64,000 bases of DNA, taken from an uncultured Desulfomonile sp. Its GTDB lineage: Bacteria; Desulfobacterota; Desulfomonilia; Desulfomonilales; Desulfomonilaceae. Below are positions 19,819 to 27,950 of this stretch, piece by piece. The stretch's first letter is position 1; the number at the start of each line of letters is the position of its first letter. The notes under the pieces were generated by a model that was given only the letters and a program-made list of their open reading frames with translations, did no database searches and was not told where the DNA came from. The DNA is taken from assembly GCA_903952205.1 (NCBI GenBank), contig CAJBEZ010000098.1, positions 62,001 to 126,000 on the forward strand, in the 5' to 3' direction. Both the position numbers and the translations under genes were made by a program.

Positions 19819-19877
19819 AAAGGCCATGCGTCCCGGTTTTAAGAACCCGTCGTAAAGATGGGACGCTTTGGCCTTTT
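19819..19877 (+). terminator. Rho-independent terminator after peroxiredoxin gene
   Basis: Long interrupted stem: AAAGGCC (19819) plus GCGTCCC pairs with GGGACGC plus GGCCTTTT (end 19877), leaving a central loop of about 25 nt. The T run is short but on the + strand. It separates the gene from the convergent DUF362 gene. Confidence 0.65.
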
Positions 19878-19884
19878 GACGAGG

Positions 19885-20952
19885 CTAACTCAATGTCATT
19901 GCCTGTTCCGGGCAAATCTCCTGACAGCAAAAACATGTGATGCAAATTTCGGGGTCAGCCTCCGGAACAACGTCGGACATGGACAATGCCGACACGGGAC
20001 ATTGATCGACGCATGAACCGCAACCGGTGCAAAGGTTTGGGTCCGCATGAGGGCGAAGCATGGTTTTTGTTAGCATTGCATTCTGTATGGCCTGATTGTT
20101 GAATATCGCCTCTCCTCCCAATGGCGGGAGTTTGAAATCTAGCAGTGGCTTAAGATCTCCAACTACCTGAATTTTAGCCAGATCATAGTCACCTATCCCG
20201 AGTTCTTTGGCTTTTTGAAGGAAGCGCAACCGACCGGGATCACATCCCATCATAGTTGCGATTACAGCATCGAGAGCAACGGCGTTATTTGAGGCGAGCA
20301 CAAGTCCTATTTCCCTCAGGTCAGGGCCAGCGGGCCCATTGCCTTCCATTCCAACAATTGCGTCCACAATAAAGAAATCGGCGACGCGAAGATTGAAAAC
20401 ATCCACTATTACTTCATGGAAACGCAAAGGATTCCCCGCTGATTTGTGCAATCTGGCTTTTTGGGCCCCGGGCAAGAAACCATAACTATTCTTGATAGCC
20501 CCGGTCATCACGGTGAGACCGTGCGTCTTGAACTTGGGAAGGCTAATGATGACGTCCGATTCCATCACAGCTCGGGATACACTCACTGAAGGCGCAAAAG
20601 CAGGATTGAATTGAACGTTCACCGCATCGTTTCCAATGTTTCGATAATAACCCTTTGAGGCTTCCATCAGCCCAGTTTTCTCAAAGCTCTCTTCATTTGC
20701 GCCATAGCTGAAGATTCCCGGGTTGTCCCCTACAACGATTGAAGCCGGATTCATGGCTTCCACCTTTTCAACAACAGCCAAAAGCACGGCGGGATTTGTC
20801 ACGATGGATTCCCTGGCTTCAGAGGATCGCAGAACGTTGGGTTTTATAAGAACATTCTTGCCGTGGAGGTCCAGGGGGAAGAGTTCAAACGCCTTGTTTA
20901 CCGCCTTTGCCACGCTATCATATTTCGAAGGCTCAATCATGACTCGGAACAT
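19885..20952 (-). CDS. DUF362 domain protein with C-terminal 4Fe-4S dicluster
   Basis: 355 residues. The DUF362 domain occupies about 1-290 (NVLIKPNVL near the start, SLPKFKTHGLTVMTGAIKN in the middle, DAIVGMEGNGP later). Two ferredoxin motifs close the protein: CTGCGSCVDQCP and CITCFCCQEICP; the second has an unusual Cys-Phe-Cys-Cys spacing. Such proteins are frequent in anaerobes and presumed to handle electrons; no reaction is established. Start at the ATG at 20952 (GAGAGG 8 nt upstream); the frame opens at 21099 with a non-conserved extension. Confidence 0.85.
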   Translation of the reverse strand: MFRVMIEPSKYDSVAKAVNKAFELFPLDLHGKNVLIKPNVLRSSEARESIVTNPAVLLAVVEKVEAMNPASIVVGDNPGIFSYGANEESFEKTGLMEASKGYYRNIGNDAVNVQFNPAFAPSVSVSRAVMESDVIISLPKFKTHGLTVMTGAIKNSYGFLPGAQKARLHKSAGNPLRFHEVIVDVFNLRVADFFIVDAIVGMEGNGPAGPDLREIGLVLASNNAVALDAVIATMMGCDPGRLRFLQKAKELGIGDYDLAKIQVVGDLKPLLDFKLPPLGGEAIFNNQAIQNAMLTKTMLRPHADPNLCTGCGSCVDQCPVSALSMSDVVPEADPEICITCFCCQEICPEQAMTLS

Positions 20953-21267
20953 GTGGGACACCTCTCTTAAAGTGTATTGTGATCCGTTGGAAGTAATGAA
21001 ATAAGTTGCGTTTCGTGAACCGGTCAAAGCGGAAACATACAAAACTAATGTGGCGTCGGTCAAGCTAATGTAAATCAAAATGCGCCAGCTTATTTTCATG
21101 TGTGTGATTTCGCGGGTCCAATTCAGTTGATCAAGAATTACGGTGTGTGTTAAACTGCGACGGTAGCCTATTTATACGATCAGACGACGAAATCGGGTTG
21201 ATCCGCTAAGGTTGGTTTATGTTAGTGGGGCCGGGGGTTGGGTCCTTTACCACTGGAGGTATGGTAT
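20953..21267. other. Intergenic region between divergent DUF362 and lipoprotein genes
   Basis: About 315 bp without a convincing gene. The Shine-Dalgarno of the lipoprotein gene is at 21255. No clear promoter match picked. Confidence 0.35.
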
Positions 21268-21816
21268 ATGTCTATGAGATTGTCGACCATCGTATGCAAT
21301 TCCAGTTTTGTGATGATAGCCGGTCTGGTGTCGGTAACACTATTTGGATGTTCTTCGAATCCTTTGAACAAAATGCAAAATGTCATGGATTCCATGCGGG
21401 ATGACACCGGGATTATGGCCGCCAACACCTCACTCATGGGAAATAACACTGTCAGGATGGCTGAGAGCACTAGGGATATGTCCCAAATGACCGCAGGCAT
21501 GTCGGAGAACACCACGAAGATGGCGGCGTCCACTGCGGAAATGTCGAGGATGACGGAAAGGTTGGCCCTGGCAACAGAGGGGATGTCTGAATCAACCAGA
21601 AAGATGGCTGAGGCTACAGACAAAATGCAGCGTCATATGGGGATCATGACGCAGGCCATGATGCCGCTGGTCACGGTGGAAGAAAAACTAGATAGGGACT
21701 TGCACCCCGAAAAATTAATAAAGCAAAAATTGGAAAATGTCTCGTCCCGATTGGAAAGAATCAAGAGCGAGGTCGAAGAATTCTTCAAGAGGCCTGATGG
21801 AGCCAAGATCAAATAA
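21268..21816 (+). CDS. Lipoprotein with methionine-heptad coiled coil
   Basis: 182 residues. GGAGG lies 8 nt before the ATG. A hydrophobic signal ends in a lipobox, LFG-C, giving a lipidated Cys near residue 28. Residues about 35-125 carry Met every seven positions (MAANTSL-MGNNTVR-MAESTRD-M and so on), with Ser/Thr/Asn between, then a charged coiled coil (LERIKSEVEEFFKR). The repeat predicts a long Met-cored coiled coil outside the inner membrane. I do not recognise a family; methyl-accepting-like or metal-binding roles are only guesses. Confidence 0.7.
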   Translation: MSMRLSTIVCNSSFVMIAGLVSVTLFGCSSNPLNKMQNVMDSMRDDTGIMAANTSLMGNNTVRMAESTRDMSQMTAGMSENTTKMAASTAEMSRMTERLALATEGMSESTRKMAEATDKMQRHMGIMTQAMMPLVTVEEKLDRDLHPEKLIKQKLENVSSRLERIKSEVEEFFKRPDGAKIK

Positions 21817-21886
21817 AAAGCCGGCCTCACTATCAGGATGCGTTATAATTTATAGCTGGCCGAAATAGCGCCTTGGAATGGTCGAA

Positions 21887-22954
21887 CTAAAAAGAGTATC
21901 CAATCTTTCCTCCAAATATCCAATTCCTTCTCTCAAATGTGATGTCCGTTGGTGTATTGACGCCAGCCAAAGCAACCCCGATACTTCTTTCTACATGAAG
22001 GACGCTGAACCGGGCAAAAGCTCCCATGATGAATGAGTCGCGTCGCATTGAATACTCGCTCACACCTTCGGCGAAGTAACCAGTACCCATGTTGGCCTTG
22101 GCGGAAATCGAAGTGGACTGCTGGTTAATGAATGTTAGATTTTCAGAATACAAGAAGTCAGCAGGCAGAAATGGGCATCCGTACGCTCCAATCTTCAGGG
22201 CGCTTCGGCAATCTGGCTGGGTTTCGATCATGAGACCCGAGTATGGTATGTAGGCATTGGTGGTGAGTGACGCCTGGTTTGTGTTAGGTACGGGAAAGTC
22301 AAGTTGATTGGACGGATTGTTGAAAGTAACGGCGAACGATGACCATCTGAATCCAAGGATTCCGCTGACCGAAGGAATAAATTGATAGCTTCCAGCCGCG
22401 TTCACTTCCCACCATTGAATATCTGGATTCCAGTTCCTTGCGGCTGATGGAGAGTTTGAGAGAGTATAGGATTGTGCGGCTGTGGACTGGAGACCGAAAA
22501 GATGACTTCCGGAGATGAGCGCCGACATGTTTTCCTGGATGGTCATTGGCAAAGCAAACTCAAGCCATATACCTTGCAGATCGAAGTCATTGCGAGTGAA
22601 CGTGACCTGACCTACGGTCGCTGGACCGTTGAACAGCATTTGAATTCCTCCGCCATGGTCCTTATACAGATACCCCAAATAGACGGATGGGTCTGAAGAG
22701 GTTGTCTTGCATCCCATAGTGGGGATGGGCGGGAAGCCATAATTGACAGGATTGGGACTAACACTCGGCGAAGGCATAGCTGGACGATGAGCAGGGATAG
22801 AATTATTCCGCTTCAAATTATGATTAGCGGGAACTGCTGGAAAGTTTGGAGAAGTTGCCTGCTGGCCCCACTGGCTGTCCTGGGCCATAGCCGATGTCAG
22901 GGAGACGCCAATGATAGCGGTAATAACTGTCAGAAAAACTCTAATGGTCTTCAT
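21887..22954 (-). CDS. Predicted outer-membrane beta-barrel protein
   Basis: 355 residues: signal peptide with cut after AMA, a Pro/Asn-rich linker (about 25-70), then beta-rich sequence ending in Phe (KIGYSF), the usual outer-membrane signature. ATG at 22954 with AAGGA upstream; the frame opens at 22999. Conserved family not recognised. A very AT-rich segment lies upstream. Convergent with the lipoprotein gene. Confidence 0.65.
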   Translation of the reverse strand: MKTIRVFLTVITAIIGVSLTSAMAQDSQWGQQATSPNFPAVPANHNLKRNNSIPAHRPAMPSPSVSPNPVNYGFPPIPTMGCKTTSSDPSVYLGYLYKDHGGGIQMLFNGPATVGQVTFTRNDFDLQGIWLEFALPMTIQENMSALISGSHLFGLQSTAAQSYTLSNSPSAARNWNPDIQWWEVNAAGSYQFIPSVSGILGFRWSSFAVTFNNPSNQLDFPVPNTNQASLTTNAYIPYSGLMIETQPDCRSALKIGAYGCPFLPADFLYSENLTFINQQSTSISAKANMGTGYFAEGVSEYSMRRDSFIMGAFARFSVLHVERSIGVALAGVNTPTDITFERRNWIFGGKIGYSF

Positions 22955-22974
22955 GCCGCATCCTTCGATAGATA

Positions 22975-23100
22975 GGTTAATATATTGCAACAATAACAAT
23001 ACATATACATATTAGATAAAGTATAACATATTATTATTATAATAATCAATTGAAATATATATTTAAATCATGTATTAATAAATTTATATCCATGTCGGAT
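22975..23100. other. Very AT-rich intergenic segment
   Basis: This segment is almost free of G and C, with runs such as TTATTATTATAATAAT, between the divergent OM-protein and CRP/AAA/ferredoxin fusion genes. Likely a promoter or nucleoid-protein binding zone. Confidence 0.5.
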
Positions 23101-23206
23101 CCTTCTTGACGAGTTTGTTCAGGTGTGTTTATTTTAAGAGAGATGATTATTATCTTGTTTGAACGAAAACTCCTGATGACGCCCGCTCGAATCTTTAGGA
23201 AACCAA

Positions 23207-25822
23207 ATGCCGAACATCTCATTGTACGAGGATTTGCAATCATCTGTTCCCCAAATGGTATTGGAGTCCTTTCGTCCGTTATTTGCAGAAAAGATATCCG
23301 TTAGAGAAATCTCTTTGGGTGAAACCATTTCCGACGCGGATACCGGGCAAGCTAAAATTCTTTGCCTTCTTTCGGGAAAAGCAGAGGTAGTACTCGGATA
23401 TAGCGCAGCTCAAGAAGTCATACTTGAACTTGTCCTGCCTGGAGATGTTTTCGGTGACTTAACATTTTTGACAGGAAGGCCGTGGCCGTCAGACGCCAAA
23501 CTGGTTGCGCTGGATCAATGCAAAGTGCTTGAAATTTCTTTCGAGGTCTTTCAGAGAGTCCTCCGGGAAAATCCCGAATTCACTGTTTCCTTGTTGAAGT
23601 CTCTGGGGAAAAAGATAGTGAATGTTGGTCGAAGTGATTTTGCATGTCCTTCCAAGAATGACGGTTCCGATTCTCTGGCGGTATGCAATTATCCGGCTCA
23701 CCCAGGATTGCCCGACGATGTGCAATCAGTTTTCAGAAAGCTTGCTTTGTCGAACGATTCAGTGGTGATTGTTGGCGAAAATGGTGTGGGGAAAGAAATC
23801 CTGGCCTATGCGATTTTTGACGCCGCTGTTTTTCATAGCGAGGTTCTGGTTCCTTTGGATGTTATCCGAATCAAATCGAACGCATTGGTGTTTGGCCAAG
23901 GGACTGGAAAAGATTCCGGTAATTATTCGTCCACCATTGATCAACTACGTTTTCTTTTTGGGTATGAATCTGGAACTGAAAATGATTCAAGTAAGAGGGA
24001 TCGGGGATATATTGAGTTGGCCCAGAATGGCACTTTATTCATAAGGGGCGCCCACAGACTAACCTCAGTTACTCAGCAGAAACTGCTGGACGCACTCAAG
24101 ACTGGATATTACTGCCCGATTGGTGACAGCAAGTTGGTCAACGTGAATTTTCGGCTTATCTGCACGACGACTCTCGCTCCGCGCCATTACGAACCAGACC
24201 ACCACCCTCTATTATATGAACTACGCAACAGGGCTCTCATCATACCTCCCTTGCGGGAGAGACGTTCGTTCATTCCTGCTCTGGCTCATCATTATCTGGA
24301 ACATTATTCGAAAGAAATGAAAAGGATAACTCCGAAGCTCGATGATTTGACGCTACGGGCCATGATAGACTACTCATGGCCGGGGAACGACCTTGAACTG
24401 GCCAATGCAATGAGAAGGAGTGTCCTTGTCTCTCCCGGTGGCGTAGTAAGAAGGCAGGATCTAACACTCGAGAGCAGGAGGTCAGACTCCCAGGCCAGAT
24501 ACAATCTCTTGAAATTAAGGCCCATAAGGCAAGCCTTGCTGAGCCCGCTCTTCCCTGCGATCCTCCAAAGCGCATTCCTGCCAATCTTTTTAGGGATTGT
24601 GCTGATGCTTTTCCTGGGGCCCCCTGATCCATCCAGAAACCTCGGGGCGCTCATCATCTGGTCTCTTGCCTGGCCCGGCGTGATTATCGGCGCCTTTTTC
24701 GGGGCCAGGATATCTTGCAGTATCTGCGCTATCGGGGCCTTGAGCAACCTTGCCAAAAGAATCCTGGCATTGGAGATCCCTTTTCCCGAAATATTAAAAA
24801 GAAGGAGCGATTTCCTGATTGCCGGAGGTATTCTTTTCATTATATGGCTTGAATGTGTAACCGACATCAGGAGTTCGCCATTCAATCTCGGGCTCTTGCT
24901 CCTAACTATGTTCGTTTTGGCGTTTGTACTCAATACAGTCTGGTCCAGGCAGGCGTGGTGTCGTTATCTGTGCCCTCTGGGCGGTATGACGGGGCTAATG
25001 GCCAGGACTTCAGTCCTTGAACTCAGGGCGGACCAAGATGTGTGCCTCTCGAGTTGCGCTACTCAGGATTGCTACGTCGGAACTGAACACGCAGAGGGGT
25101 GCCCTTTCAGCCAAGTGGTCGCCACTCTTCACAGTAACCAGTTCTGCAAGATTTGCGGAAATTGCGTAAAGAATTGCAGCCAAGACGCCATAAAGCTCAA
25201 CCTGAGAATACCCGGATATGAATTAGGCGAGGTTCGCTATGTGAGAACAGGAACAGGATTCCTGGTTCTGGGACTGATTGGCGGGTTGCTGAGCGATACA
25301 CTGACACGAGTTCCGTGGTACGGGAGCCTGACCGGATGGATGCCCTTATCCCAAGGACTAAAATTCACTGTTCTATTCGTTGGATCCATATTGGTTGTGA
25401 ATTTGATTTTCATGTTGGCTGTTTTGGTTTCCCACAGATTTTACAGAGAGAAAATTTCCGAGAATTATTCACGTTTCGCTCTGGCGATGTTGCCCCTGAC
25501 CTGTATGCTATTTCTAGCTTTTCATATTTACTATCTTCTGACTCTAGGGCCTAATATGGTGGAGCTGGTCAGCCGGTATTTTGTTGGTTACGATGGCGGA
25601 ACGATTCATATCGCTACGGTTTCCAATGATTTCATTTTGTTGGCCCAGATCGTTCTGGTCGGCCTCGGGCTGATCTGGACGTTGATCACCGCCTATCGAG
25701 TAGGCCTTTCCACTCCAAGAGGAAAGTACGCCAGACGAATAGGCATCTTGCCTCACGCCGTCTTTTCAATTTGTGTAGCGGCCACATTTGTAATTGTGAT
25801 CAAGGCTGCATTTGGACTCTAG
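23207..25822 (+). CDS. Fusion: cyclic-nucleotide-binding domain + inactive sigma-54-type AAA+ + membrane polyferredoxin
   Basis: 871 residues in three parts. Residues 30-140: CRP-like sensor (LVLPGDVFGDLTFLTGRPW). Residues 165-425: AAA+ domain like NtrC-class activators; Walker A is GENGVGKE (190-197), but the GAFTGA loop is replaced (FGYESGTEND) and Walker B reads GTLFIRG, so the catalytic Asp-Glu are Arg280-Gly281. There is no C-terminal DNA-binding helix. Residues 445-870: several membrane helices around a NapH/CcoG-like ferredoxin part (C585RYLCPLGG, a Cys-rich loop, CKICGNCVKNC). I infer a membrane electron-transfer protein gated by a ligand- and perhaps ATP-binding head that cannot hydrolyse or drive sigma-54 polymerase. 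Confidence 0.85.
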   Translation: MPNISLYEDLQSSVPQMVLESFRPLFAEKISVREISLGETISDADTGQAKILCLLSGKAEVVLGYSAAQEVILELVLPGDVFGDLTFLTGRPWPSDAKLVALDQCKVLEISFEVFQRVLRENPEFTVSLLKSLGKKIVNVGRSDFACPSKNDGSDSLAVCNYPAHPGLPDDVQSVFRKLALSNDSVVIVGENGVGKEILAYAIFDAAVFHSEVLVPLDVIRIKSNALVFGQGTGKDSGNYSSTIDQLRFLFGYESGTENDSSKRDRGYIELAQNGTLFIRGAHRLTSVTQQKLLDALKTGYYCPIGDSKLVNVNFRLICTTTLAPRHYEPDHHPLLYELRNRALIIPPLRERRSFIPALAHHYLEHYSKEMKRITPKLDDLTLRAMIDYSWPGNDLELANAMRRSVLVSPGGVVRRQDLTLESRRSDSQARYNLLKLRPIRQALLSPLFPAILQSAFLPIFLGIVLMLFLGPPDPSRNLGALIIWSLAWPGVIIGAFFGARISCSICAIGALSNLAKRILALEIPFPEILKRRSDFLIAGGILFIIWLECVTDIRSSPFNLGLLLLTMFVLAFVLNTVWSRQAWCRYLCPLGGMTGLMARTSVLELRADQDVCLSSCATQDCYVGTEHAEGCPFSQVVATLHSNQFCKICGNCVKNCSQDAIKLNLRIPGYELGEVRYVRTGTGFLVLGLIGGLLSDTLTRVPWYGSLTGWMPLSQGLKFTVLFVGSILVVNLIFMLAVLVSHRFYREKISENYSRFALAMLPLTCMLFLAFHIYYLLTLGPNMVELVSRYFVGYDGGTIHIATVSNDFILLAQIVLVGLGLIWTLITAYRVGLSTPRGKYARRIGILPHAVFSICVAATFVIVIKAAFGL

Positions 25823-25885
25823 GTGGTTTTAGGTCCTGTCTGAAATTGCCATACTATTACGCTCATCCACCTTGGAAGCTTTTTA

Positions 25886-26212
25886 TTGGGGAGCCCTATC
25901 GGCAAGGAGGCTGAAATCGATTATACGATAAGCCGCCCCGGCGATATCTTCGGAATTTCCAGTATGGTCGAGCGCGAGTGCTATACCGCCGACGCAAGAT
26001 GTGTTACACCGACTAAAACAGCCAAAATAGACAAAGATAAACTCGATGAGATTCTCGAAAAATACCGTCGTGATGCGTCACTTTTCTTCAGACATCTTTC
26101 TACAGCGATCATGAAAAGACTTGTTGACAATTACGGGGCTTTTCTATGGCAGGGCAATCTTCAGGGGGTTTCTTACGGTTCTCGGCAGGTTGGAAGTAGC
26201 AATGAAGACTAG
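25886..26212 (+). pseudogene. CRP-like cyclic-nucleotide-binding domain fragment
   Basis: The frame covers only the second half of a CRP-like sensor: ISRPGDIFGISSMVERECYTADARC, then a helix ending near KRLVDNYGAF. The first strands (hydrophobic, with the LLSG turn) are absent; the in-frame upstream sequence hits a TGA without resembling them. It could start from a TTG at 25886. It lies 63 bp after the large CNBD fusion. Most likely a decayed remnant rather than a working gene, though a small expressed protein cannot be excluded. Confidence 0.6.
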
Positions 26213-26365
26213 CGGATTTGCGTAGTTTTTCCCGGAACGGGCCTCGAAGGATTCTTCGGGGCCGCCTCGCTCATATCTATAGATTATCCCTGTTCATAAG
26301 TAAGTAGCGATGCTCAATATATTGGGATATAATATTGAATAATCTTGGGCCATGGAGGAGTGTAA

Positions 26366-26764
26366 ATGCTTCGTCAACAAAGACTGGTTCTCTGCGCAAT
26401 TACGATACTTGTTTTGTTGATTTTTGAGGCACGGGGGACAGTTGAGGCGCAGAGTCCGGATACTGAAGCGCAATCAAAGGTGATCAAGCTTCTCAAGAGT
26501 ATCGAAAACAATCAATATGAAACTTTTCTGGAAGATGGTTCAGAATATTTCAGATCCAGAATATCAAAACAGCATTTCGACAATGTTTCTGAGAGGCTCG
26601 GCCAGCAACTCAAAAATGGTTTCGACGTCATTTACTTAACGAGTTTTAAACAGGCCGGACTTGTGGGAACCCTATGGAAAATAGAGTACAGAGATGGTTC
26701 TGACGACGCCCTTGCGAAGATCTTCACGGAGGACGGCAAGATAGCTGGTTTCTGGTTTCAGTAA
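26366..26764 (+). CDS. Small exported protein, unknown function
   Basis: 132 residues: signal peptide (cut near VEAQS), then an alpha+beta domain of NTF2/DUF3887-like appearance with DGSDDALAKIFTEDGKIAGFWFQ at the end. GGAGTG upstream of the ATG. Predicted periplasmic. A stem-loop (26240-26263, 10 bp, no T run) lies upstream. No specific function. Confidence 0.6.
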   Translation: MLRQQRLVLCAITILVLLIFEARGTVEAQSPDTEAQSKVIKLLKSIENNQYETFLEDGSEYFRSRISKQHFDNVSERLGQQLKNGFDVIYLTSFKQAGLVGTLWKIEYRDGSDDALAKIFTEDGKIAGFWFQ

Positions 26765-26772
26765 TACAATCT

Positions 26773-27648
26773 TCAGCTTGCGCCGGCCGTAAGAATAGAT
26801 TTTAAAGCCATGCCTGCGGTCCGTAGCTTTTCTAAGTTGACTCCAGTTGTAAATCCCGCTGTTTCCATGAACTCCACAACATATAACGTGTCAATATTTC
26901 CGCTTGCTCCGGGAATGAAAGGACACCCACCGAGTCCTCCTACTGAAGCGTCAAATTTACTAACACCGGCTTCCATGCCTGCTTTTAAATTGCTGATTCC
27001 CCTCCCTCGCGTATCGTGTAGGTGCAGGCTGACGCAGTCCACAGGAACCATTCGACCGACCAAATTTACAAGGGATTCCACATCAGCCGGCCCAGCCATA
27101 CCCGTTGTATCCGCCAATGCTATTTCGCTGGACCCCGATTCAAGAAATTCATGGACCATTTGTTGTACAATCTTTTGAGGAACAGCTCCTTCAAAGAAGC
27201 AGCCGAAAGCGCACATTACCCCCGTGGTTACATGAATGCCGGCGGTCTGGGAGCGACGAATCATTCGAGACGCTTTTTTAATGGCATCCGCAACGGAAAT
27301 GTTTGTATTTCTTCTACTGTGAGTATCAGAAGCTGAAACATAGATTTCAATATACCTAACGTCATGCTCTAGGGCGATTTCCAGTCCTTTTTCGCTCAGA
27401 ATGAGGACGCTCATAGCCACTCGCTCCTGCAAGTGGGATAATCCCTGAACGACGATCTCCGTTCCCGCCATCTGGGGAACCACTCGGGGGTTAACAAAGG
27501 AACCGATCTGGATATGGCTCAGACCGGCATTGGCTAGCGCCTCAATAACGTTGATGCGTTGCACGGGAGTCAAGATGACTGGTTCATTCTGAAGTCCGTC
27601 ACGCATGGATACTTCTTGAATAGTTACCGTTTTAAGATGTTGTTTCAT
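26773..27648 (-). CDS. Hydroxymethylglutaryl-CoA lyase-like (HMGL) enzyme
   Basis: TIM-barrel HMGL family: VSMRDGLQNEP at the N-terminus (R-D-G-LQNE carries catalytic Arg and metal Asp), LADTTGMAGPADV, SLHLHDTRGRGISN (metal His-x-His) and GGLGGCPFIPGASGN (active-site Cys). Matches HMG-CoA lyase, which splits HMG-CoA to acetyl-CoA and acetoacetate; closely related lyases act on other 3-hydroxyacyl-CoAs. I start at 27648 because family proteins begin a few residues before RDGLQNE; the frame is open to 27726. Converges on the small exported protein gene. Confidence 0.87.
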   Translation of the reverse strand: MKQHLKTVTIQEVSMRDGLQNEPVILTPVQRINVIEALANAGLSHIQIGSFVNPRVVPQMAGTEIVVQGLSHLQERVAMSVLILSEKGLEIALEHDVRYIEIYVSASDTHSRRNTNISVADAIKKASRMIRRSQTAGIHVTTGVMCAFGCFFEGAVPQKIVQQMVHEFLESGSSEIALADTTGMAGPADVESLVNLVGRMVPVDCVSLHLHDTRGRGISNLKAGMEAGVSKFDASVGGLGGCPFIPGASGNIDTLYVVEFMETAGFTTGVNLEKLRTAGMALKSILTAGAS

Positions 27649-27860
27649 TGGAGAAAAGACTTTGCTCAGATCAACTTTTGGAAATCCTGTTCGTGCTGGT
27701 TGTCCTCGTCCAATCCAGTATCGCATGTCACTTATAAGCGAAAAACTAGCCTGATCCTAATAATGTTCTAACACAGGGGGAGCAATATTACTTTAGCCTT
27801 ATAAGGCTTTTTACGCCGTGTCAAAATCTAAATTTGTATACCGTCGGAACCTAAACACAC

Positions 27861-27889
27861 TTGACATGTCAACACTAAGCAGGTAAATA
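27861..27889 (+). promoter_or_regulatory. Sigma-70-type promoter overlapping a palindrome
   Basis: TTGACA at 27861-27866, 17-nt spacer, TAAATA at 27884-27889. The -35 box is half of the perfect palindrome TTGACATGTCAA (27861-27872), a possible operator. Expected start near 27896, just before a leader hairpin. Confidence 0.55.
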
Positions 27890-27899
27890 CCTTGGCTGT

Positions 27900-27937
27900 G
27901 GCGGATATACTATGTAAAGTGTGTCCGCCGGACTTTT
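27900..27937 (+). promoter_or_regulatory. Leader hairpin with T run ahead of AAA+ gene
   Basis: An 11-bp stem (27900-27910 with 27919-27929, two G-T pairs, 8-nt loop) is followed by ACTTTTTT and then the Shine-Dalgarno GGAGGAG. It looks like an attenuator or a 5'-end stabilising hairpin. Confidence 0.4.
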
Positions 27938-27950
27938 TTAGGAGGAGATC

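Noticed and set aside
26240-26263. 10-bp hairpin after the CRP-like fragment, as terminator
   Set aside because: Stem is good but no T run follows on either strand.
27795-27812. AGCCTTATAAGGCT followed by T5, as terminator
   Set aside because: Real stem is only 4 bp with a 6-nt loop and there is no + strand gene just upstream.
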